Both the position numbers and the translations under genes were made by a program. Of a stretch of DNA of 64,000 nucleotides, positions 52,201-60,217 are shown piece by piece (position 1 is the first letter of the stretch; each line of letters begins with the position of its first letter). The notes below the pieces were generated by a model that did no database searches, was not told the DNA's origin, and saw only the letters and a list, made by a program, of their open reading frames with translations. The stretch is from an uncultured Phocaeicola sp. (GTDB taxonomy: Bacteria > Bacteroidota > Bacteroidia > Bacteroidales > Bacteroidaceae), in assembly GCA_944320135.1 (NCBI GenBank), contig CALUGI010000001.1:62001-126000 (forward strand), read 5' to 3'.

Positions 52201-53331
52201 ATCATAGAAATCCACTCCTCCCGAATTGGTGCCGATCCAGAAGTTCCCGTCCTTGTCTTCTTTTATGCAGTTCACCACATTGTCGCTCAATGAATTGTGA
52301 TAAGGAATATGGCGGATGACCCCGAAACGCTGCTTCAGCGGATGGTAATAGTTCAGCCCTCCGAAATAAGTGCCGAGCCACATACCGCCCTGCGTATCCT
52401 TGTATATGCTTCTGACAGAAGATTGGGACAACGAGCCTTCGCGCACGGGGTCGCTGCCATAAACAGTGAAGCGCTTTTTCTTTTCGTCATACACATTCAG
52501 AGAATTGATTGTCCCCACCCACAGGCGGTTCTCGGAGTCCAAAGCCAGACTGCGTATGTAATCGGAACTCAGCCCCCTGTCTCCTGCCCGAAAGTGCTCC
52601 ACGCGACGGATTTTCGGATTCAGCAGAAAAAGTCCGTTGCCTTCCGTCCCCACCCACAATTCGGTTTCCGACCGCTGGAATATGGCAAGAATGCGCCCGG
52701 TTCTGTCCAACCGCAGCCAGTCCGCCTCGCGCAGCTCACGGTCGGGAAACGAATAGACCATCAGCTTCCTGTCCGTGCCGAAATAAATCCGCCCGTCCTT
52801 GCGCTCCATCGCCGTCGGCTTTAACGCCTTCAGCGGCGGGGGAACGTCTTCAAAGCGGCGGCGTTTTCTGTCGAACAGAACAAGACCTTCCGAAGTGTTG
52901 AGTATCAGTTTGCCGGATTCCCAGTATTCGATATGCAACACTTCAACGTCCTTTCCCCGAACCGTATGGCGGAAATTATGAAATTCGTCCGTATCTGTAT
53001 CATAAAGAGAAAGCCCGCGATGAGTGCCGGCCCAGACATTCCCGGCACGGTCCGCCACAACCGTCCGAACAATGTCGCTCGCTATGCTGGCAGAGTCCGT
53101 GTCGTCGTGCTGGTAGACCGTGAAGTTATATCCGTCGAAACGGTTCAGCCCGTCATGCGTGGCGAACCACATATTGCCTTTCCGGTCTTGGGCGATGCCC
53201 ACCACCGTACTTTGCGACAATCCTTGCTCCAACCCGATATGCTCGAACGAGACCTGTCCGGAAACAAGCAGCGAAACGGACAAGAAACAAACCGTACACA
53301 GAAAAGAATGCCATGCCTTTGCGTTTTTCAT
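49288..53331 (-). CDS. Hybrid two-component system sensor-regulator (HTCS)
   Basis: A 1347-residue single-chain regulator of the type that controls Bacteroides PULs. In order: signal peptide (1-25); a periplasmic two-propeller sensor of repeated units (about 28-690, e.g. GNMWFATHDGLNRFDGYNF and GNFWIGTNSGGVDFYD); a Y_Y_Y domain (about 690-770); one membrane helix (about 780-803); histidine kinase with ISHELRTPLTLIVGPL (His near 832) and an ATPase with GQGISPEEQKRVFERFYQ; a receiver domain (LLVEDNKEI near 1095, phospho-Asp in LTDVMMPVMDG near 1142); and an AraC-type DNA-binding domain (about 1245-1345). It probably senses an oligosaccharide released by the neighbouring lyases and activates them. 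Confidence 0.96.
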   Translation of the reverse strand: MKNAKAWHSFLCTVCFLSVSLLVSGQVSFEHIGLEQGLSQSTVVGIAQDRKGNMWFATHDGLNRFDGYNFTVYQHDDTDSASIASDIVRTVVADRAGNVWAGTHRGLSLYDTDTDEFHNFRHTVRGKDVEVLHIEYWESGKLILNTSEGLVLFDRKRRRFEDVPPPLKALKPTAMERKDGRIYFGTDRKLMVYSFPDRELREADWLRLDRTGRILAIFQRSETELWVGTEGNGLFLLNPKIRRVEHFRAGDRGLSSDYIRSLALDSENRLWVGTINSLNVYDEKKKRFTVYGSDPVREGSLSQSSVRSIYKDTQGGMWLGTYFGGLNYYHPLKQRFGVIRHIPYHNSLSDNVVNCIKEDKDGNFWIGTNSGGVDFYDAGKDRYTTYSSSDGLEYNDVKSLYIDEKSGLVYIGIHSGGLNVLDRNTGRIRKYTLSNSSLRDRSVYAILPGDGNTLWLGTSNGEIYRFFTGSKEFRRMPCYIGERPYNAKGLTAMCLDSKGRLWAGGRNGLEVYSLREDRLVSVDSLTNRTLRNEMVNCIYEDRQKARFWIGTRNGLYSLDEKNKALKHYTTKDGLPNNVIQGVLADNAGMVWASTNKGLSRLHPESGVFRNYSEIDGLSGNQFNTGAYCMASDGRLYFGGVSGITSFNPEALTESPYIPAVLITELQVSNKAVKPHDGSGVLEKHIGETEKITLSAWQSSFMLKFAVTDYISGTHNRFAYRLDGYEKDWVYVENPNRFAVYSNLPAGKYRFLVKAANRDGLWNDVPTELEIEVLPVWYRTWWAQLLFFVLAAGAVSFVIRYFWVRKSMQVQLEMERLDKEKMKEVNEMKVRFFINISHELRTPLTLIVGPLHDVLPKIADKWVLSKLRYVDSNARRLLRLVNQLLDYRRAELGVLHLKVRRTDIHALVEMVYKAYADLAESNRIAYRLESDMKGRSVWCDNNYVELILNNLLSNAFKYTPKGKEITVVLQENRDKLLLQVKDTGQGISPEEQKRVFERFYQADHAHVGSGIGLSLVKKLVDLHHGTLSLESAVGVGSTFSVMLPLSPDAYTADERANEAEKELSLENAVIKPEIAGMPDEESFLAEEGQAETGKKECVLLVEDNKEIIDYLEDGLRGSFHVLKAGNGQEALGILQENEVNLILTDVMMPVMDGIKLCLQVKRNLKTSHIPVIILSARTEVKDQLEGLHVGADDYIPKPFVMEVVIAKIHNVLRTYRQAVEYYSKSLDVKPEKMAMNPLDEEFLTKAVKVVEGYLDDADFSADKFAAEMNMSRSNLHLKMKAITGASTTDFIRKIRFSRACKLLEEGRYNITEISEMVGFNTPSYFTTSFKKYIGCLPTEYVAKKKGQE

Positions 53332-53374
53332 TGCATTGCGTTTTTTAATTCAACACCTGAAGATAATCTTGTTA

Positions 53375-53382
53375 CAAATATA
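53375..53382 (-). promoter_or_regulatory. -7 box for the HTCS gene
   Basis: The minus strand reads TATATTTG (TAnnTTTG), 44 nt before the HTCS ATG. Confidence 0.6.
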
Positions 53383-53511
53383 GGAAAATGTTTCGCAATT
53401 CCGACTTTCAATTTTGTTGAATCCGCTGTCAATTCTGTCTCATACTCCATCCATAAGATAAAAGTGAAGTTTTTTTCGTCAAAATAGAAAGGCGAAATTC
53501 TGCAAGCGGCG

Positions 53512-53519
53512 TACTTTTG
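53512..53519 (+). promoter_or_regulatory. -7 box for the lyase-fucosidase operon
   Basis: TACTTTTG matches TAnnTTTG, 19 nt before the ATG at 53538. No TTTG element is seen about 20 nt upstream, which suits a promoter that depends on an activator such as the divergent HTCS. No clear HTCS binding repeat was identified. Confidence 0.55.
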
Positions 53520-53537
53520 CTACAAACGAAACAAAAT

Positions 53538-56060
53538 ATGAAAAAGAATCTGCTAACCATGAAAAGTCTGGCTTTGGCCGCCTGCCTCTTCCTGCCCGGC
53601 ACGCCGCACCTCCAAGCCGAGACAACACACACGCCCGAACGTATCCACGAGAACGAACGGGTAACCCCCTATCCGCAGGCATTCCACAAACCGTTCATCA
53701 ACCCGGCGCCGCTGCTTCTTCCTCCGAACATGAAGAAAGGAGACTCCGTGCAGTTCGCGCTCTCCACGAGCAAGAAGTTTGAAGACAACGCCACGCAATT
53801 GTCCAAGCCGACGGCATGGCATGTATTCAATCCGCATCGGACACTCCAACCCGGCACGTGGTACTGGCGGTTCCGCTCAATCGGCAAAGACGGCAAGCCG
53901 ACGGCATGGAGCGAGACATACGAATTTACTATGGACGAAGCGACGCCGCAATTTGCCACCCCGCCTTTCGAGACTTTTCTGCGGAACATTCCCCGGAAAG
54001 GCTCGCGCCTCTATTGCTTCCTTGCCGACTCCATCGGAAAAGCGCGTGAAAGGATGCGCCAATCTCCCGACTTCGGACCGATGATTACGGAATCAAGGGA
54101 GGCGCTGGCGATGGACTACCGCACGGACACGGCTCCCTACAAGAAAATATCTATTATGTATAAGCATACTTGCTACCTGCATACCGCCTACATGATGCTG
54201 CAACGCAAGATATACACCGACAAGATGATGCAGAACGTGCGGTGCCTGCTGAATGCCGACGTGGACGAAAGCGTGCTTGCAAACGACTTCAAAGCCGGCG
54301 AACTCGCCTTTGTCCTCGCATGTACCTACGAAACCTGTTATGCGCAACTGACCGCCAACGAACGGAAACGGATTGAAAGCATCCTGCTCACCGTGCTCGA
54401 CAGATACATCCCGCACATCGTAGGGAAAGAGGAAGTGCATTTCTTCGACAACCATTTCTGGCAGTTCACTTTCCGCCATCTGCTCCAGGCGGCCCTCGTC
54501 ATCTACGACAAATATCCCGTTGCAAAGGACTATTTGGAATACAGCTACGAACTCTGGACATCGCGCGCTCCTGCATCCGGATTCAACCGCGACGGAAACT
54601 GGCACAACGGGACGAGCTATTTCAGTGCCAACGCCGTCACCTTATTATATGTAGCAGAACTGTTCTCCCACCTCACGAAAGTTGACTTCTGGCAGCATCC
54701 TTGGTATCAGAACTCCGGCATCGGACAAACATACAGCTGGCTCCCCAACTCGTCAGCAGCCGGATTCGGCGACGGACACGAGAAACTGAATCCGCAACCT
54801 TTAGGCGTCAGAAGCGCGTATGCCGACTATCTGGCACGAAAGACAGGCGACCCGTATGCCGCATGGTATTCCTCGCTCAACCAAAAGTATCTGGACGAAT
54901 ATGAAACCCGTCTTTTCCGTCTTGCCAGCGGACGGGAACGTCCTGCAAACACAGAACTTCCCGACGGGTTCCCCAAAGCCGTATGGTTCAAGGACAGCGG
55001 CGAGATGATAGCCAACTCCAACCTGAACGACTTGGACAACAACCTGTGCCTGAGTTTCCACTCCAGCCCGTTCGGTTCGGGAAGCCACACGCACTCCAAC
55101 CAGAATGCGTTCAACCTGCACTTCCGGGGAGTTCCGGTCTATCGTGCCGTAGGGCATTACATGAACTTCAAAGACGCACACAACATGCTTTCCTACCGCA
55201 ACACACGCGCCTACAACACCGTCCTTATAGACAGCATCGGACAGCCTTTCACCACACGGGCTTACGGAAACATTGTCCGCATGTTCAACGGAGAGCACAT
55301 CTCGTATGCGCTGGGCGACGCTTCGAACGCCTATTGCGGCACCAGCGAATATCCGATGTGGCAGGAAAACTTCAAGAAAGCCGGGTTGGAACAATCGCCG
55401 GAGAACGGATTCGGCAACACGCCGATGAAGAAGTTCCGCCGCCATATCTTCCTGCTCCATCCGGACATCGTGGTGATTTACGACGAGCTGGAAGCGTCGA
55501 AGCCCGTTCATTGGGACTGGCTCCTGCACAGCCGCCAGCAATTCCGGATAGACGGCAACCGGCTGACAACCGTATGCCCGGAAGGACGCTTCACATCCGT
55601 TGCCGAACTGTTCAGCGAACAGCCTTTCCAAATCTCGCAAACAGACAAGTATCAGGCCGCCCCGAACAAAGCGATAGCCGTGCGCGGAGAAGAATTCTAC
55701 AAAGAATGGTCGCTTGACGCACGTTTCACCCCCTGCAAAAAGAACCGCGTGCTGACACTTATCCGCGTCACTCCTGACGGAGAAAAGCCTCTTCCTGCCA
55801 TGCGCGAAGAAGACGGCACGTTCCGTCTGGGCAATTGGGCAATCAAAGCGGAACTGGATGCCAACCGCCCGGCAATGCTTCACATAAGGAATATCCAACA
55901 CCAAGCGACATTCGGCTACGGACTGAAGGAAATGGACGTGGACGGACAGACTTACCGCTTCAACAAGCCGACCGACTCGGTTATCCACGACCGGATAAAC
56001 GGAAACTGGACAACGGAAGAGACGGGCGACCGTCCCGCACAGCTGACGGGAGCGAAATAA
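53538..56060 (+). CDS. Periplasmic heparinase II/III-fold lyase with DUF4962-type N-terminal domain (lyase A)
   Basis: An 840-residue protein with a signal peptide (MKKNLLTMKSLALAACLFLPG). An N-terminal beta domain (about 30-145, WHVFNPHRTLQPGTWYWRFR) of the DUF4962 type precedes an alpha/alpha toroid and a C-terminal heparinase II/III beta-sandwich. Expected catalytic residues are present: His306 in FFDNHFWQ and Tyr361 in NGTSYF, 55 residues apart, plus GSGSHTHSNQNAFNLHF in the sandwich. Architecture and spacing resemble PL15 lyases (alginate or exo-heparinase types), so beta-elimination of a uronic-acid glycan is expected; the exact substrate is open. The start at 53538 is chosen over a TTG upstream. 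It is followed after 31 nt by the fucosidase. Confidence 0.85.
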   Translation: MKKNLLTMKSLALAACLFLPGTPHLQAETTHTPERIHENERVTPYPQAFHKPFINPAPLLLPPNMKKGDSVQFALSTSKKFEDNATQLSKPTAWHVFNPHRTLQPGTWYWRFRSIGKDGKPTAWSETYEFTMDEATPQFATPPFETFLRNIPRKGSRLYCFLADSIGKARERMRQSPDFGPMITESREALAMDYRTDTAPYKKISIMYKHTCYLHTAYMMLQRKIYTDKMMQNVRCLLNADVDESVLANDFKAGELAFVLACTYETCYAQLTANERKRIESILLTVLDRYIPHIVGKEEVHFFDNHFWQFTFRHLLQAALVIYDKYPVAKDYLEYSYELWTSRAPASGFNRDGNWHNGTSYFSANAVTLLYVAELFSHLTKVDFWQHPWYQNSGIGQTYSWLPNSSAAGFGDGHEKLNPQPLGVRSAYADYLARKTGDPYAAWYSSLNQKYLDEYETRLFRLASGRERPANTELPDGFPKAVWFKDSGEMIANSNLNDLDNNLCLSFHSSPFGSGSHTHSNQNAFNLHFRGVPVYRAVGHYMNFKDAHNMLSYRNTRAYNTVLIDSIGQPFTTRAYGNIVRMFNGEHISYALGDASNAYCGTSEYPMWQENFKKAGLEQSPENGFGNTPMKKFRRHIFLLHPDIVVIYDELEASKPVHWDWLLHSRQQFRIDGNRLTTVCPEGRFTSVAELFSEQPFQISQTDKYQAAPNKAIAVRGEEFYKEWSLDARFTPCKKNRVLTLIRVTPDGEKPLPAMREEDGTFRLGNWAIKAELDANRPAMLHIRNIQHQATFGYGLKEMDVDGQTYRFNKPTDSVIHDRINGNWTTEETGDRPAQLTGAK

Positions 56061-56091
56061 AAATAAAAAACATTCAAATACGCCTCATGTT

Positions 56092-57501
56092 ATGATACGC
56101 TGTTCAAAAACAACCATACTCTTTACCGCCCTTATGCTCACTGCCGGAGCACAGGCGCAACAATATGTACAGAAGAATGCCACAGACGTGCATGTCATGT
56201 CCAAAGAATATACATGGCCGACAGACACTGCCGTATTGAGGAAGCTCGACCAATGGCAAGACCTGAAGTTCGGCGTACTGTTCCATTGGGGATTGTACTC
56301 TGTGAACGGAATCAACGAATCGTGGCCGCTCTGTTCCGAGGAACGCTTCTACCAACGCCGCAAAAACATCCGCCCCGACTTGAACTATGAACAGTTCAAG
56401 CAATGGTATTGGAGCCAGAGCGAACAATTCAATCCGACCGGATTCAACCCGGAAGACTGGGCTTCGGTTATGGAAGATGCCGGGATGAAATACTTGGTCT
56501 TCACCACCAAGCACCACGAAGGCTTCTGCATGTTCGACACGAAGACTACCGACTTTTCCATAGCGAAAGGACCGTTCAAGAACAATCCGAAAAGGGATGT
56601 AGCGCTTCATGTCTTCAACGCATTCCGCGACAAGGGCTTTATGATTGGTGCCTACTTCTCGAAACCGGACTGGCACTGCCCGTATTATTGGAATCCGGAC
56701 ATGGCAACACCCGACCGGCACAACAACTACGAAATCAGCAGGCATCCCGAATGGTGGAAGAAATTCCAGCAATACACAGCCGCACAGATTGAAGAACTGA
56801 CCACGCGCTACGGACAGATAGACATCCTGTGGCTCGACGGAGGACAAGTGCGCAAATCCAACGGACAAGACATTCGGATGGATGAAATCATCGACAAGGC
56901 ACGCCTCACCCAACCGGGAATGCTGGCAGTAGACCGCACGGTTCCGGGAAGAAACGAGAACTACGCCACTCCGGAACACGCCATACCGGAAACTCAATTG
57001 AATTATCCGTGGGAAAGTTGCATGACCATCACGAAAGGATGGGGATGGCGCAAGGAAACAACCTACAAGTCGGCCCGCACCATCATCAACATGCTGGCGG
57101 AGATTACCGCAAAAGGAGGCTCGCTGCTTCTGGGCGTAGGTCCCACCCCGCAGGGAACCATAGAAGACAAAACGGCGGACATCCTGCATGAGGTGGGCCT
57201 GTGGCTGAAAGATTATGGCAAGGCAATCTACTCCACACGCACCACACCTGCATACAACGACGGAAACGTCTGGTTCACCGCAGACAAGGACAAGAAAACG
57301 CTTTACGCAATCTATGTTCTTCCGGACGGGGAGTCCCTTCCGTCCACCATCGAATGGACAGGCAACGAGCCGAAAGGGAGTATACGCCTGCTGAAAGGAA
57401 ACAAGAAGGTCAAGTACACATGCAAGGACGGAAAGGTTGTCGTCACCCTTCCCAAAGGGATGGAAAATGAACCAGTCGCCTTCCGTTTCAACTTTGATTG
57501 A
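56092..57501 (+). CDS. Secreted alpha-L-fucosidase (GH29)
   Basis: A 469-residue enzyme with a signal peptide (to about AGAQAQ, residue 23). GH29 features are KFGVLFHWGLYSVNG (about 59-73), MKYLVFTTKHHEGFCMFDTK (about 133-152) and the nucleophile Asp249 in DILWLDGG. The later region PETQLNYPWESCMTITKGWGW lies where the acid/base residue varies between subfamilies. It would release alpha-linked L-fucose in the periplasm with retention. It sits between two lyase paralogues, 31 nt after lyase A and 23 nt before the lyase B ATG, so it is in one operon. The pairing indicates that the target glycan, or its side chains, carries fucose. Confidence 0.93.
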   Translation: MIRCSKTTILFTALMLTAGAQAQQYVQKNATDVHVMSKEYTWPTDTAVLRKLDQWQDLKFGVLFHWGLYSVNGINESWPLCSEERFYQRRKNIRPDLNYEQFKQWYWSQSEQFNPTGFNPEDWASVMEDAGMKYLVFTTKHHEGFCMFDTKTTDFSIAKGPFKNNPKRDVALHVFNAFRDKGFMIGAYFSKPDWHCPYYWNPDMATPDRHNNYEISRHPEWWKKFQQYTAAQIEELTTRYGQIDILWLDGGQVRKSNGQDIRMDEIIDKARLTQPGMLAVDRTVPGRNENYATPEHAIPETQLNYPWESCMTITKGWGWRKETTYKSARTIINMLAEITAKGGSLLLGVGPTPQGTIEDKTADILHEVGLWLKDYGKAIYSTRTTPAYNDGNVWFTADKDKKTLYAIYVLPDGESLPSTIEWTGNEPKGSIRLLKGNKKVKYTCKDGKVVVTLPKGMENEPVAFRFNFD

Positions 57502-57524
57502 ATTACTCATTAAATAACTGCAAC

Positions 57525-60062
57525 ATGAAAAAACACTCGTTATTCAAGGGAGCGGTGATGGCTTTGTCACTGCTCGCCTTTGCCGGAACCAATCCGATAA
57601 CGGCACAGAAAACTTCTCTGGAACGGATACACGAAAATGTCCGGGAAACTCCTTATCCGCAATCGATGCACCAAGTGTATCTGAACCCCACTCCGCTGCT
57701 TCTTCCTAAGAGCGAACATTCAAAAACGGATTTGGTACAGTTCGAAATGAGCCAGGACAAGACTTTCCCTGCCGGAAAGACCATCACCGGAGAACCGAAG
57801 CCTTGGCTGATGTTCAACCCACACAAAATTCTCGACAAAGGGACGTGGTACTGGCGTTACCGCAAGGTTGCCAAAGACGGGGCGCAGGCATGGAGCCAGA
57901 CGTACAGCTTCAACATCAACGGAGACGAACCGCAATTCGTCACTCCGTCATACGACGTATTCTTCAAGAACCTGCCGAAAGGCTATCCGCGTATGTTCAG
58001 CTTCCTTGAAGACGACTTGAAACAGTCGCGCCCGAACATCACCACAAATCCGGAATACAAGGAGATGCTCCGCCGGGCACAGATGGGACTCGACTACCAG
58101 CAGGATGCCAATCCGTTCCCGAAAGCAAGAACCGAACTGCTGTACATCACCTACCTGCATACCGCCTACACACTTACCGGCGAACAGAAATATGCGGACA
58201 AGATGGTGTCTATGGTACGCAACTACCTTGCAAAAGGAGAACCGGATGCCAACTTGCTCCGCGATGACTTCTTCTGCGGTGACTTCATCGAGCAATTGCT
58301 TATGGCTTACGATGCCTGTTACAAGATGTTCAAGCCCGAAGAACTGAAACAAATCGAAACGCTTGTCTTTAAGGTAGCGAAGCATCATCACGAGCCCATG
58401 CGCAAAGGAGCGGAAGAGACGCATATCTTCGACAATCACTTCTGGCAACATGGCCTGCGCCAGACGCTCGAAATCGGTCTGATGTTCTACGAAAGCAATG
58501 CCACCGCACGCGAGATGCTGGAATACTGCTACGAACTCTGGACTTCACGCGCCCCGGCTTCCGGCTTCAACCGCGACGGAGAATGGCACAACGGTACGGG
58601 ATATTTCACGGCAAACGTCAAAACGTTATATTACGTTCCCAGCCTTTTCTCGTACATCACGGGGACAGATTTCCTAAAACACCCTTGGTATCAGAACGCC
58701 GGACAAGCCCAACTGTATGCTTTCCCCTTCAACACCATGAGCGCAGGCTTCGGTGACCAGAACGAAAGGGCCACCGCTCCCGACCGCCAGCGTCTGGCTT
58801 TCGCCGACTTTCTGGCCAAAGAACTGGGAAACCCCTACTCCGCATGGTACGCGACCAACTGCCAACGTGAACTGAGAAGGGATTTCGACATGCGCCTGTA
58901 CCGTATGGCAACCAGCGGAAAGACTTACACTGCATCAAAGACGCTCCTGCCAAGCAGCGCCAAGGCGTTGTGGTATGAAGACATCGGTGAAGTGGTGGCG
59001 CACTCGGCTATCCAGAACACCAACCGCAACCTCTTCCTCAGCTTCCGTTCCAGCCAGTTCGGTTCGGGAAGCCACACACTGGCCGACCAGAATAGCTTCA
59101 ACCTCCACTTCCGGGGAGTTCCGGTTTATCGTTCCACGGGCTATTACCTGAATTTCAGTGACGCGCACAACCTGATGTCGTACCGTCACACCCGTGCGCA
59201 CAACACCATCCTCGTAGACGGAATCGGCCAGCCATTCACGACCCGCGCTTACGGAAAGATTACCCGTATGCTGAACGGAGAGAACATCACATACGCCCTC
59301 GGCGACGCATCGAACGCTTATTGCGGGACGAGCGAATACCCGATGTGGATAGAGAACTTCAAGAAAGCGGGAATCACGCAGACTCCGGAAAACGGCTTCG
59401 GCGAGACACCGCTCACGAAGTACCGCCGCCACATCCTGCTGCTCCATCCGGACATCGTAGTTATCTACGATGAACTGGAAGCGTCGAAACCCGTCACGTG
59501 GGACTGGCTCCTGCACAGCCCGGTACAATTCCAGATTGACAACGCGAAGCGTACCATGACCACACGCTACGAGGAAAAGCAGTTCACGTCCGTGGCGCAG
59601 CTATTCAGCAACCAGCCTTGCGAAATCACGCAGACCGACCAGTTCAAGGTGGCTCCCGACCCGAAGAAGATGAGAAAGGGCGTGAACTATCCGAACCAAT
59701 GGCATTTAGACGCGAAGTTCCAGCCGTGCGACAAGAACCGCATCCTGACAATCATCCGCATCACGCCGGACGGCAATAAGGAGAAAGTGGTTTCACGTAA
59801 AGGAACAAACACGTTCAATTGCGAAAGATGGAAAATCGAAGCGGAACTCGACCCGACCAAACCGGCCTCACTCAGGGTGTTCAATGACCGGAACAACGCC
59901 ACCTTCTCATTGGGTGAGGGCAACGTGGACATCAACGGGGCCACCTACAAGCGTTTGGAAAGCGGCTCGTCCGTTCTGTTCGACAAGATTGACGGAGAAT
60001 GGCTCGTGCATGAAATGTCCGACTATGAACCCCAGTTCACCGGAGCCGGACCGAAAAAATGA
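57525..60062 (+). CDS. Periplasmic heparinase II/III-fold lyase with DUF4962-type N-terminal domain (lyase B)
   Basis: An 845-residue paralogue of lyase A with a signal peptide (MKKHSLFKGAVMALSLLAFAG, to about PITAQ). The N-terminal domain has LMFNPHKILDKGTWYWRYRK. Expected catalytic residues are His305 in IFDNHFWQ and Tyr360 in NGTGYF, and the C-terminal sandwich has FGSGSHTLADQNSFNLHFRG, YDELEASKPVTWDWLLHSP and VDINGATYKRL. It shares long blocks with lyase C (CLADQN/TLADQN region and SYRHTRAHNTILVDGIGQ), closer to C than to A in several places. The start at 57525 is chosen over a TTG nine codons upstream. It is the last gene of the rightward operon, with a terminator after it. Confidence 0.85.
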   Translation: MKKHSLFKGAVMALSLLAFAGTNPITAQKTSLERIHENVRETPYPQSMHQVYLNPTPLLLPKSEHSKTDLVQFEMSQDKTFPAGKTITGEPKPWLMFNPHKILDKGTWYWRYRKVAKDGAQAWSQTYSFNINGDEPQFVTPSYDVFFKNLPKGYPRMFSFLEDDLKQSRPNITTNPEYKEMLRRAQMGLDYQQDANPFPKARTELLYITYLHTAYTLTGEQKYADKMVSMVRNYLAKGEPDANLLRDDFFCGDFIEQLLMAYDACYKMFKPEELKQIETLVFKVAKHHHEPMRKGAEETHIFDNHFWQHGLRQTLEIGLMFYESNATAREMLEYCYELWTSRAPASGFNRDGEWHNGTGYFTANVKTLYYVPSLFSYITGTDFLKHPWYQNAGQAQLYAFPFNTMSAGFGDQNERATAPDRQRLAFADFLAKELGNPYSAWYATNCQRELRRDFDMRLYRMATSGKTYTASKTLLPSSAKALWYEDIGEVVAHSAIQNTNRNLFLSFRSSQFGSGSHTLADQNSFNLHFRGVPVYRSTGYYLNFSDAHNLMSYRHTRAHNTILVDGIGQPFTTRAYGKITRMLNGENITYALGDASNAYCGTSEYPMWIENFKKAGITQTPENGFGETPLTKYRRHILLLHPDIVVIYDELEASKPVTWDWLLHSPVQFQIDNAKRTMTTRYEEKQFTSVAQLFSNQPCEITQTDQFKVAPDPKKMRKGVNYPNQWHLDAKFQPCDKNRILTIIRITPDGNKEKVVSRKGTNTFNCERWKIEAELDPTKPASLRVFNDRNNATFSLGEGNVDINGATYKRLESGSSVLFDKIDGEWLVHEMSDYEPQFTGAGPKK

Positions 60063-60104
60063 CATTATCTTCAATTTACATTAATAAAGGTTTTCAATAG
60101 GCAG

Positions 60105-60144
60105 AAGCCCCGAAAAGACTGTCCGTACAGCCGATTCGGGGCTT
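60105..60144. terminator. Bidirectional terminator between lyases B and C
   Basis: AAGCCCCGAA (60105-60114) pairs with TTCGGGGCTT (60135-60144), and inner ACTGT/ACAG pairs are possible. It lies between the convergent lyase genes and has a short T-run (TTTATC) on the plus side. Confidence 0.8.
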
Positions 60145-60217
60145 TATCATCGCTCTGCCTCACTATCTTCCGGCAGATAGACGCTCATGATTCTGTTCTC
60201 TATCCATCATTTTTCAT

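Noticed and set aside
56104-57510. Open minus-strand frame covering the whole fucosidase gene
   Set aside because: The plus-strand GH29 protein has signal peptide and catalytic motifs; the reverse frame has none.
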